Origin: Actinomycetota bacterium
GTDB lineage: Bacteria; Actinomycetota; Thermoleophilia; RBG-16-64-13
Assembly: GCA_023488925.1 (NCBI GenBank)
Contig: JAMDDA010000154.1
Span: forward strand, 1 to 8,866
Direction of reading: 5' to 3'
Length of the DNA: 8,866 nt
A program made the position numbers and the translations under genes. The stretch's first letter is position 1; each line of letters opens with the position of its first letter. The notes beneath the pieces are model-generated. The model did no database searches, was not told where the DNA came from, and was given only the letters and a program-made list of their open reading frames with translations. Shown in pieces: positions 1 through 6,352 of this stretch.

Positions 1-528
1 GATTTTCAGGGGGAGGTGGGGGGTGGCGACATCGTCGTGGCCATTGAAAACATGCCCAAGGTCAAGGTCTGGCGGGGCCACCGGGTCCCCTTCGCCACGA
101 CGCCGTACCGCTACCAGCGCCGGAAAGAGCTTCGTGCCCTCCTGGAGCGGCACAATCTCAGACTGACCCTCGACACCACCCACGCCGCCGCGGCCGGTGA
201 ACGCCTGGACCGCTACTTCGCCCGTTTCGAAGACCGCGTCGCCGGCATTCACCTCTCGAATTTCGCCGGCGACCCCCGCCAGGAGCATCTCCCTCCCGAC
301 CAGGGCGACCTGGACCTGGCGGCGTTCCTGCAGCGCGTGCGGGCTTCGGGTTTCGGCGGTCCCATCACTCTGGAAATCCAGCCCCGGCGCCTTGTCGGGC
401 ACGAGGAAGGCGTCGCGGGAGCGCTGCGGGAAGCGGTGAGCTGGGTCAGGCGGACCCTGGCCGGGCGGGAGATCTTCAGACGGACCCCGGCCGAGCGGCA
501 GACCCCGGCTCCGCATCCGCGCCGATGA
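1..528 (+). CDS. Sugar phosphate isomerase/epimerase-type TIM-barrel protein (5' end missing)
   Basis: The open frame runs in from the left edge, so the true start lies outside; the first in-window GTG (16) is only an internal valine. The 175 visible residues look like the C-terminal half of the xylose-isomerase-like (AP endonuclease 2) TIM barrel. Likely metal or catalytic positions, spaced as in that family, are Glu16 (in AIENMPK), Asp58 and His61 (in LTLDTTH), His84 (in GIHLSNF) and Glu125 (in ITLEIQP). Family members isomerise or epimerise sugars or inositol derivatives with a divalent metal; the substrate cannot be read here. The last 30 or so residues are Arg/Pro-rich, beyond the fold, and their codons overlap the 3' end of the convergent CBS gene by 53 bases. 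A relative such as an endonuclease IV-like protein is possible but less likely, since endonuclease IV carries more metal ligands. Confidence 0.8.
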   Translation, partial: DFQGEVGGGDIVVAIENMPKVKVWRGHRVPFATTPYRYQRRKELRALLERHNLRLTLDTTHAAAAGERLDRYFARFEDRVAGIHLSNFAGDPRQEHLPPDQGDLDLAAFLQRVRASGFGGPITLEIQPRRLVGHEEGVAGALREAVSWVRRTLAGREIFRRTPAERQTPAPHPRR

Positions 529-907
529 GGGCGGGCAGCAGCCGGGCCAAGTGGAGATCGGAGAGGAGACCGACCAGCCGACCCTCTTCGGTGACGGCCA
601 AGTAGCGGATGGACGTGTGGGCCATGAGCGCGGCCGCCTCCGGGAGGCCGGCCCCGGCCTCGATCGTGCGGATGGGGGCACGCATGATGTCGCCTGCGGT
701 CAGCTCCATGCCCGTATAACCTCTCGCCAGGACGTCCTCGATGAGCGTGCGCTTGGTGACGATGCCCACCGGGACACCCTCCTCCACCACGAACACACAA
801 GGCATCCAGCGCTCCGCAATCATGCGGGCCACCTCCACCACCCGGCGGCGGGGGGGAACGGAGACGTACCGCCGCGAACAGACCTCACCCACCACCGGCG
901 CGGCCAT
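476..907 (-). CDS. Stand-alone tandem CBS domain protein
   Basis: A 143-residue soluble protein made almost entirely of one CBS pair (Bateman module). CBS1 is about residues 5-60, with the closing strand and helix VGIVTKRTLIEDVL. CBS2 is about 70-125, opening with GDIMRAPIRTI and closing with LVGLLSDLHLARLL. Such modules usually bind adenosyl ligands (AMP, ADP, ATP, SAM) and regulate a partner protein. The start is the ATG at 907-905, whose A is also the last base of the upstream TGA (TGATG). This one-base overlap implies translational coupling to the ATP sulfurylase-CBS gene just before it. A longer frame reaching to 1021 is open but has low-complexity sequence and no domain, so I rejected it. 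The tail after residue 128 is disordered-looking and overlaps the convergent isomerase gene. The context suggests it regulates, or pairs with, the CBS module of the preceding protein; that is inference. Confidence 0.85.
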   Translation of the reverse strand: MAAPVVGEVCSRRYVSVPPRRRVVEVARMIAERWMPCVFVVEEGVPVGIVTKRTLIEDVLARGYTGMELTAGDIMRAPIRTIEAGAGLPEAAALMAHTSIRYLAVTEEGRLVGLLSDLHLARLLPALIGADAEPGSAARPGSV

Positions 908-2892
908 CAGACGGACCCCACGGGAGGCTCGTACTCGCGGAACTCCCGGGCCGTCGCCAACTGCGCCGTCCATATGGCCCGCAGGAGCATGAAGTCGTCG
1001 AGCACTCGGTTCTCGATGCACACCTGGAAGACACCGAGGGCCGCCATGAACCGCACCACGTCGTCGAAGGTGGCCTCCGGGTCGATCCAGGGAAGGTCAC
1101 GAGCCACCTCCGCCACCCGGGTGTCGGGGCGAAGCTCCCCGCGACCGTAGGCGAACACCAGAGCCGCCTGCTCGACCACGCCCACTATGTCGCCTTGCTC
1201 CACAACCATGGCGTAGTCCCGCTCACCGGCGGCCATGAGCGCCAGCGCCTCGAGGGCCGGATCATCGGAGGCGACCCGGGGGTAGTCCGCCGTGGTGAAA
1301 TCGATGGCCCGGATGGTGCGCATGGAACCCTCACCCGCCCGGCGGCCGGGCGAAGGTTCCACCCACCCGGCCTCGATCTCCCCCTCGGGGGCGCGCTCCG
1401 GCAGCTTCTCCGTCTCGGCATGCCGCTGATCGGCCAGGATCTCGCGGGCCTCCACGCGCCACCGCTCGGCCAACCGTCTGTCGGTCTCCACCGCCGCCGC
1501 AAACTCGGCGAATACACCTGCGTACACCTCGTCGGCGTGGGTGCGGCTGTCCAGCAGAGCGGCTTCGAGATCCCGATCGGTGAGAGCCTGCCAGGGCACG
1601 ACCCCGGGCCTCAGGTGGCCACCCAGGCGAACGGCCACCTCGTAATGAGGGAAGAGGCTGTGGATGGTCTGCCCCACAGGATAGACACCGCGGCCCGCCG
1701 CGTCGACGCCCTTGGGGACCACACCCCGCAGGGCCACGTGCCCCACCTCGGGCCGACAGATCTCCTTGGGCGGCAGATATCCACGGCGTAACACCTCGCG
1801 GATGCCGGTGCCCGAGATCATGAGTCGGTAGCGGGCGTCGTGGGGACAGGTGCGCTCGGGGGCGGTTGCGCGGCGGGGCGTGCAGAGGAAGATCTCCGAG
1901 AAGAACAGCGGCTCGATACCCAGCTCCCCCGGCTCGTATTCGGTGAAGATGCGCTGCCCCGCGTACATGTCGTATCGGTCGCCCACCCCGGCATGATCGC
2001 GCCCGATGAGGGCGTGCGTGCAGCCGTAGTTGCGCATGATCAAGGCATGGAGCACGGCCTCGCGCGGGCCCGCGAAGAGATAATTGGTGCGCAGGGCGGC
2101 CAAGACCACCCGATTCGGGGGGTAGTACACGTCACGCAGTGTCTCCAAGGCCAAGATCCGGTGGGTGGCTTCGATGTACTCCGGCCTCTCCATTTCCACC
2201 TGGGGCAGCAGAAGCACGGCATCCACCAGCTCCAGAGCGACCCGGTGCATATGCTCGTGCCCCATGTGCGGCGGGTTGGCTCCCGTCACGAAGCCGGCCA
2301 CCCGGCTGTAGCCCTGCCGGTCGTAGAGATACTCGTACGTCTCGCGGGGCGTCATCCGGTAGGCCTCGAAAGCCCCCCAGCCCGGACGGCGCAACAGCTC
2401 CAGGGGACCGGCCAGGGCCAGCGAACCAAAACGGCGGTACATGGACTCCACTCCCGGGTGGGCGGCCGGTTCCCCGGTGCCGAACAGGCTGCGCGCCCGC
2501 GCCTCCCGGTCGAGCGTATAGACCTGGTTTACCCGCTGCAGAGCCACGCACTCCCCGCGGCGGTCGATCAAGGCCACCTCGTCCCCCTCGCGGAGCCCGC
2601 GCAGAACCTCGGCGTTGCGCCGCCCGGCGGGCGCCAGGGAGAGGGGGATGGGCCAGGGAGTCCCATCGGGCAGCCGGCCCGTCTGCAATACGCTCTCGTT
2701 CTCCTCTTTGGTAAGAAAACCGGTGAGCGGCGAGAAGACCCCGGTGGCGATCATCTCGCACGTGATCTCGGCCTCGGAGTCGATCATGAGCGCAGGCAGC
2801 CCGGGGCACCGCTCGAGGGCCGCCGCTCGGGCCTCTCCGACGAGAACGCGGTCCACCAGGGAGCCGCCGAGAGGCGTTTGCCGTGCGGTCAC
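907..2892 (-). CDS. sat: ATP sulfurylase (sulfate adenylyltransferase) fused to a C-terminal CBS-like module
   Basis: The 661-residue protein has three parts. Residues 1-383 are ATP sulfurylase, which makes adenosine 5'-phosphosulfate and pyrophosphate from ATP and sulfate. Visible family marks are the LGGSLVDR start, the HxxH site with His209 and His212, FAGPREAVLHALIMRNYGCTH, GRDHAG (297-302) and ISGTGIRE (359-366) followed by RPEV. Residues 384-523 match nothing I recognise and end in a Pro/Glu/Gly-rich linker. Residues 524-661 look like a divergent CBS pair. Bacterial enzymes of this family are usually about 380-450 residues, so this one is clearly extended. The usual Gln-Thr-Arg-Asn is replaced by Val202-Thr203-Gly204-Ala205-Asn206, and the zinc site is incomplete. 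The start is GTG at 2892 with GGGGTGA just upstream, 14 bases after the response regulator stop. No aprAB, cysH, cysC or cysND is in view, so assimilatory and dissimilatory roles cannot be told apart. The family call is firm; activity on sulfate is not. Confidence 0.85.
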   Translation of the reverse strand: MTARQTPLGGSLVDRVLVGEARAAALERCPGLPALMIDSEAEITCEMIATGVFSPLTGFLTKEENESVLQTGRLPDGTPWPIPLSLAPAGRRNAEVLRGLREGDEVALIDRRGECVALQRVNQVYTLDREARARSLFGTGEPAAHPGVESMYRRFGSLALAGPLELLRRPGWGAFEAYRMTPRETYEYLYDRQGYSRVAGFVTGANPPHMGHEHMHRVALELVDAVLLLPQVEMERPEYIEATHRILALETLRDVYYPPNRVVLAALRTNYLFAGPREAVLHALIMRNYGCTHALIGRDHAGVGDRYDMYAGQRIFTEYEPGELGIEPLFFSEIFLCTPRRATAPERTCPHDARYRLMISGTGIREVLRRGYLPPKEICRPEVGHVALRGVVPKGVDAAGRGVYPVGQTIHSLFPHYEVAVRLGGHLRPGVVPWQALTDRDLEAALLDSRTHADEVYAGVFAEFAAAVETDRRLAERWRVEAREILADQRHAETEKLPERAPEGEIEAGWVEPSPGRRAGEGSMRTIRAIDFTTADYPRVASDDPALEALALMAAGERDYAMVVEQGDIVGVVEQAALVFAYGRGELRPDTRVAEVARDLPWIDPEATFDDVVRFMAALGVFQVCIENRVLDDFMLLRAIWTAQLATAREFREYEPPVGSV

Positions 2893-2906
2893 GTGTTCAC
2901 CCCGCT

Positions 2907-3647
2907 CTAGAACTCGAGGCGCTTTCGGAGTTCCCGGGTCTGGCGCCGGCTCAGGGGCAGAACCGTCCCCCGCTCGTCGCGCAGGCGCAGACCGTAGGTG
3001 TTCGAAGGGAGGGATACGATCTCCGAGACATGGGTGAGGTTGACGATGGAGCTACGGTGACAACGGAAGAAGAGCTTGGGGTCGAGCCGTTCCTCGAGAG
3101 ACTTGAGCGAGTAGTTCGCCAGGTAGCTGCCTGCCCGGGCCACCACCCGGGTGTAATCGCCCTCGGCTTGGAAGTAATAGATCTGCTCCAGATCGAGCAG
3201 GACGGTCTTGTCGCTGCGACTGACGGCGAGGCGTTCCAGGCGGGCGGGTTGGCCGCCGGTCGCGCGGGTGGTGGCGTCGAGAACCGTCAGGAGCCGGTCG
3301 ACCGTTTGGTCGATGCGTTTCTCCGTCACGGGCTTGAGCAGGTAATCGAAGGCGCTCACCTCGAAAGCCCGCACCGCGAACTCGGAATAGGCCGTGACGA
3401 AGACCACATAGGGGTGGTCGGCCAGACCAGCCAGGCGGGAGGCTACTTCGAGGCCGTCTGACTCGGGAAGGTTGATGTCGAGGAAGACCACGTCATAGGA
3501 AAGGTTCTCGGCCAGGGCCAGGGCCTCGTCCGCCCCCGAGGCTTCACCCACCACTTTGATACGGGCATGGCGCCCGAGCAAGAACCTCAGCTCCGAACGA
3601 GCCGGTGCCTCGTCGTCGACGATGAGCGCCCGGTACGTCTCTTTCAT
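2907..3647 (-). CDS. LytTR-family DNA-binding response regulator
   Basis: A 246-residue two-domain cytoplasmic regulator. The receiver domain (about 1-122) has the acidic pair Asp11-Asp12, phospho-acceptor Asp57 in VVFLDINLP, Thr85 in VFVTAYS and Lys105 in YLLKPV. All phosphorylation residues are therefore present. The LytTR DNA-binding domain (about 137-240) ends with the diagnostic FFRCHRSSIVNL strand and LPLSRRQTRELR. The family (AgrA, LytR, AlgR) binds short direct repeats upstream of targets. The ATG at 3647 is chosen because it overlaps the upstream TGA by one base (TGATG) with AGGTG just before it; a GTG one codon earlier (3650) is also possible. The partner kinase is not in the window. 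The gene before it encodes a degenerate GHKL-fold protein, not a normal histidine kinase. Confidence 0.93.
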   Translation of the reverse strand: MKETYRALIVDDEAPARSELRFLLGRHARIKVVGEASGADEALALAENLSYDVVFLDINLPESDGLEVASRLAGLADHPYVVFVTAYSEFAVRAFEVSAFDYLLKPVTEKRIDQTVDRLLTVLDATTRATGGQPARLERLAVSRSDKTVLLDLEQIYYFQAEGDYTRVVARAGSYLANYSLKSLEERLDPKLFFRCHRSSIVNLTHVSEIVSLPSNTYGLRLRDERGTVLPLSRRQTRELRKRLEF

Positions 3648-4144
3648 CACACCTGCTTGACGAGCGTCAACGAGAAGCCACCGTCACTCTCTGCCAGGAG
3701 TTCGACCCGGTCGAGGAGCGCTCGTATGACGGACAGGCCGAGCTCGGTCTCCGCGGTCGGGTGGACGAGCGGATGGGCCGGAGAGCTTCCCTGCCCGGCA
3801 CACACCTGAATGACCCAGCTATCGTCCGTAATCGAAAACTCGAGGCGGATTACGGGCTCCGGAGCGTCAACGAGGGGGGCTTCGCCGCCGGCCTCTGCGA
3901 AACGAGCGGCGCCGGGGGGGGCTTCGCCGCCGGACTCCGCGAAACGCATGAAAAGCGAGCACGCTTCGGTCACCGCCACCTTGAGATCGGCCACAGTCTC
4001 TTGATCGAGCCCCTGCAGGTTCGCGATGCCCGCGACCGTCAACCGGCAGAGCGCCGCGTACTCCGGCCGGCACGGGATGGCAAGCGAGACGCGGTGACCG
4101 CCGCCCGCGTGCGCCCCGGTGCCGTGGTGAGCTTCAAGCGCCAT
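3647..4144 (-). CDS. Anti-sigma/GHKL ATPase-fold protein (RsbW-like), with degenerate nucleotide-binding boxes
   Basis: A 165-residue soluble protein. It resembles RsbW/SpoIIAB-like serine kinases (HATPase_c_2): LKVAVTEAC (54-62) is the N-box helix and ETELGLSVIRALLDRVEL (132-149) is the G2 box and following helix. Two expected features are missing. The N-box asparagine after TEAC-S is Leu64, and the G1 box that usually reads D-x-G-x-G is VCAGQG (114-119) with no aspartate. ATP binding may be weak or lost. Between the boxes lies a 14-residue tandem duplication (67-80 and 81-94). The start is ATG at 4144 with GGGGGT nine bases upstream. A frame extending to 4249 adds only low-complexity Pro/Arg/Gly sequence. 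As first gene of the operon and coupled to a LytTR regulator, it could be a partner-switching protein or a pseudo-kinase input; that role is inferred. Confidence 0.65.
   Translation of the reverse strand: MALEAHHGTGAHAGGGHRVSLAIPCRPEYAALCRLTVAGIANLQGLDQETVADLKVAVTEACSLFMRFAESGGEAPPGAARFAEAGGEAPLVDAPEPVIRLEFSITDDSWVIQVCAGQGSSPAHPLVHPTAETELGLSVIRALLDRVELLAESDGGFSLTLVKQV
3874..3946 (-). repeat. Tandem 42-base duplication inside the GHKL-like gene
   Basis: Two 31-base copies, at 3874-3904 and 3916-3946, differ at only two positions and lie exactly 42 bases apart, so the reading frame is kept. They encode RFAESGGEAP and RFAEAGGEAP, each followed by four spacer residues. The near-identity of the copies points to a recent duplication. 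Confidence 0.9.
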
Positions 4145-4346
4145 GGTCAGAACCCCCGACCGTTCCGCGTCCCGATCCCGCGGCGCCCGCCCCCCGCCTG
4201 GGGGCGGTCCTCCCGCGGATGCCGCTGTTTTCGCGTGTTCTGGCGCCAACCTACCCCTGCCTCATCCGGCCCTAAACCCGCGCGGAGATCGGCCCGCAGC
4301 GGGTGCTCCTCTTCCCCGGAGAAGGGAGCGAGCTAGTTATACCTGG
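4145..4346 (-). other. 202-base leader/intergenic region of the sat-CBS operon
   Basis: There is no plausible gene on either strand. Read on the minus strand, it would be a transcribed leader of about 185 bases if the promoter at 4364-4336 is used. It contains several GC-rich inverted repeats, including CCCG-CTG-CGGG near 4300 and the stronger hairpin at 4187-4207. I could not match it to a known riboswitch or other RNA class by eye, and no T-run typical of an intrinsic terminator follows the hairpins. Confidence 0.5.
4187..4207 (-). other. GC-rich hairpin in the operon leader
   Basis: A perfect 8-base inverted repeat, CCGCCCCC and GGGGGCGG, with a five-base loop, ends 42 bases before the GHKL-like gene start. 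No U-tract follows, so it looks like a leader structure rather than a terminator. Confidence 0.55.
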
Positions 4347-4364
4347 TCACTGGACCACCTGCAA
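4336..4364 (-). promoter_or_regulatory. Candidate sigma-70-type promoter for the sat-CBS operon
   Basis: On the minus strand, TTGCAG (4364-4359) is followed by a 17-base spacer and TATAAC (4341-4336). The -10 matches the consensus at five of six bases; the -35 has TTG only. It overlaps the last codons of the AmrS gene and would start transcription near 4329. The AT-rich -10 stands out against the GC-rich surroundings. Confidence 0.5.
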
Positions 4365-5366
4365 ATCCTCCCCGCAGACCGCACAGCGCCCCGCTTTCAC
4401 CCACACCTCCTCCGCGCCCCGCTCACCCCGGTGGATCGCGGTGCGCCCGCACGCCGGGCAGACGGTGTGGCGCGAGGCGTGGCCGGGCACGTTGCCCACG
4501 TAGACGAAGCGCAGGCCCGCCTTGCGCCCGAGCGCGGCCGCCCGCTCCAAGGTGGGGATGGGCGTGGCCTTGAGGCAGCTGAGCTCGAAGTCGGGCAGGA
4601 AACGGGTCACATGCCAGGGAGTATTCGGACCCAGGTGGTCCCGCACCCACTCGGCCATGGCGGTCACACTGCGCTCGTCGTCGTTCAGGCCGGGCACGAT
4701 GTTCGACACCACCTCGACGTGGCAGCCGTGGATCGTCTTGGCGCGTACGGCGGCTTCGAAACAGGGCTCCGGGTCCTTGACCTTGGTGAACCACGACCAG
4801 CCCTTCGCCCCGGGAGCCTTCAGGTCGAACTTAAAGGCATCCAGGTGGGGGGCCAGATAGTCGAGGGCCTCCCGGCTGATGTAGCCGGCGGTGATGAAAG
4901 CGGTGTACAGCCCGGCTGCCCGGAAAGCCACGGCGACGTCATGCACGTACTCCGCCCAGACAACCGGGTCGTTGTACGTCCAGGCCACCCCGGCCAGTTT
5001 GTGCCGGCGGGCCATGGCCACCGCTTCTTTCGGCGTGAGAGTGGGCAGTTTCTCGGCGGCGCCCCGGCCGGCGCTCGCGTGGGAGATCTGCCAGTTCTGG
5101 CAGCCCGAGCACAGGACGTTGCACCCCAGCGTACCCAGGGAGAGGGCCCGGGTGCCCGGATGGAAATGGTACAGCGGTTTCTTCTCGATCTCGTCCGAGA
5201 CGACCGTGGCCGGACGGCCGTACACGAGACTCAACAGCTGCCCGCCCCGCACGCCCCTGACCCGACACGTGCCCTCGCGTCCCTCGGCGATGTCACAACG
5301 ATGAGGGCAGAGAGTGCAGCGCACCCCGCGCTCCGTGGGCTCCCCGAAAAGCGCGGACCGGTTCAA
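4347..5366 (-). CDS. amrS: AmrS-type radical SAM enzyme (AmmeMemoRadiSam family)
   Basis: A 339-residue cytoplasmic radical SAM protein. The [4Fe-4S] site is Cys82-x3-Cys86-x2-Cys89 in GCNVLCSGCQNWQIS, the form typical of the AmmeMemoRadiSam system enzyme. An N-terminal cysteine cluster is C17-x2-C20-x3-C24 with Cys34. The middle has AWTYNDP and FKFDLKAPG, and the C-terminus carries a zinc-ribbon-like pair, C303-x2-C306 and C328-x2-C331. The substrate of the family is unknown to me. The start is TTG at 5366: it overlaps the phosphatase stop as TTGA and has GAGGGAG six bases upstream. The frame stays open to 6110, but that extension is antisense-like Arg/Gly-rich sequence lying on the phosphatase gene. 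The usual partners, Memo and AMMECR1, are not in the window. Length matches the family. Confidence 0.88.
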   Translation of the reverse strand: MNRSALFGEPTERGVRCTLCPHRCDIAEGREGTCRVRGVRGGQLLSLVYGRPATVVSDEIEKKPLYHFHPGTRALSLGTLGCNVLCSGCQNWQISHASAGRGAAEKLPTLTPKEAVAMARRHKLAGVAWTYNDPVVWAEYVHDVAVAFRAAGLYTAFITAGYISREALDYLAPHLDAFKFDLKAPGAKGWSWFTKVKDPEPCFEAAVRAKTIHGCHVEVVSNIVPGLNDDERSVTAMAEWVRDHLGPNTPWHVTRFLPDFELSCLKATPIPTLERAAALGRKAGLRFVYVGNVPGHASRHTVCPACGRTAIHRGERGAEEVWVKAGRCAVCGEDLQVVQ

Positions 5367-6352
5367 CGAGTGCTCCCTCGGGGCGGCTCCGCGGCCGCGA
5401 GCCGTTCCAGACCCCGGGCGACTTCGGCAAGGATGGCCTCGTGCACCCCGGGATTGGCCGAAGCCACGACGGACATCTGGTAACCCATGTCGGAGCCGAG
5501 CAGCGGCCTGTCCGCCAGGTCGCGCCCGGCGGCGTCGGTCACCGGGCAGCCCGCCTCCTGCAGGATCAGGGTAGAGGCGGCCACGTCGTGAGGCGAGTTG
5601 TTCAGCACGTGGCCCTTCCCCACATCCCGGAAGCGGGCCTCCACCCAGGGAGCCACCTCGATCATGCGCGGTCCCACGTCGATATAGGCGTCGAGCTGGC
5701 CGGTGAGGATGCGGGTCATGGAATACGTGGCACTGCCGATGTCGAAGACGGCGCCGTCCACGGAGGACATGTCGATGAGCCCGCCCAGGACGGTCACCAG
5801 CTCGGCGGCAGGCCGACCGCGGAAGCCGATGGTCCAGAAGAGCCGGGAGAGATCGGCGTTGGCCGAGATCACCGGGGAGCGCCGCCCGCCGGCGGGAGCG
5901 ACGAGCGCCACACCCTCCCCGCGCGCCGCCCGGAAAACTCCGCCCTCCTTGATCTCCTGCACGACCCCATACTGGACGTCGCCCATGACCGGCCGTTCCC
6001 CCCGCCGGGCCACGGCGACACTGACGCAGGCCGCCTCGAAGCCGGCGGCCGCCGGACGGGTGCCGTCGATGGGATCGACAATCAGCACGTACTCGCCGCC
6101 CCCGTGCCATTCCACCAGCCCCCGGTCCTCCGAGTACACCGCGATCGGTCGGCCTCGCCCGCGCAGGAACCGCTCCAAGTAGAGCTCGGCCGCCTCGTCG
6201 ATGGCAAAGGTGGTGTCACCCCCCGCGGCCCGCCCGGTCGGGTTGCGCGCGGCCGTACGGCCCAGATGAGGCCGCACCAGCTCCCGCAGTCCGGCCGCCA
6301 GATCGTCGGCCAGACGCCGCACCCAGGCGGGGGCGCTCTCCCCCGCCCTCAT
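5363..6352 (-). CDS. Inositol monophosphatase/fructose-bisphosphatase superfamily phosphatase
   Basis: A 329-residue Mg-dependent, lithium-sensitive-type sugar phosphatase fold. The metal ligands are visible: Glu75 in YSEDRG, the signature Asp93-Pro-Ile-Asp96-Gly-Thr98, and Asp256 in PHDVAAS ahead of LILQEAGCPVTD. Asp46 in GGDTT matches the early Asp-x-Thr position. The family hydrolyses inositol-1-phosphate, fructose-1,6-bisphosphate, NADP or PAP-type substrates; it is longer than the usual 260-270 residues of SuhB, so the substrate is open. The ATG at 6352 overlaps the upstream radical SAM stop as ATGA, and the 3' end overlaps the AmrS start, which places it in the middle of a coupled three-gene operon. 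A PAP phosphatase role would connect to sulfate activation next door, but nothing in the sequence singles that out. Confidence 0.9.
   Translation of the reverse strand: MRAGESAPAWVRRLADDLAAGLRELVRPHLGRTAARNPTGRAAGGDTTFAIDEAAELYLERFLRGRGRPIAVYSEDRGLVEWHGGGEYVLIVDPIDGTRPAAAGFEAACVSVAVARRGERPVMGDVQYGVVQEIKEGGVFRAARGEGVALVAPAGGRRSPVISANADLSRLFWTIGFRGRPAAELVTVLGGLIDMSSVDGAVFDIGSATYSMTRILTGQLDAYIDVGPRMIEVAPWVEARFRDVGKGHVLNNSPHDVAASTLILQEAGCPVTDAAGRDLADRPLLGSDMGYQMSVVASANPGVHEAILAEVARGLERLAAAEPPRGSTR

Noticed and set aside
1840..2910. 356-codon open frame on the plus strand over the sulfurylase
   Set aside because: No recognisable motif; the opposite strand carries conserved sulfurylase motifs along the same stretch.
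4145..4346. A known riboswitch class (SAM, c-di-AMP, TPP, cobalamin) or SRP/RNase P RNA in the leader
   Set aside because: I looked for core motifs of these classes and none was convincing, so only a structured leader is reported.
4143..5483. 446-codon open frame on the plus strand over the AmrS gene
   Set aside because: Its product has Arg/Gly/His-rich, domain-free sequence and lies opposite a clear radical SAM gene; long antisense frames are expected at this GC content.
5367..6110. N-terminal extension of the AmrS frame
   Set aside because: The extension overlaps the phosphatase gene in another frame and is low-complexity; the TTG at 5366 has a good ribosome site and gives the family length.
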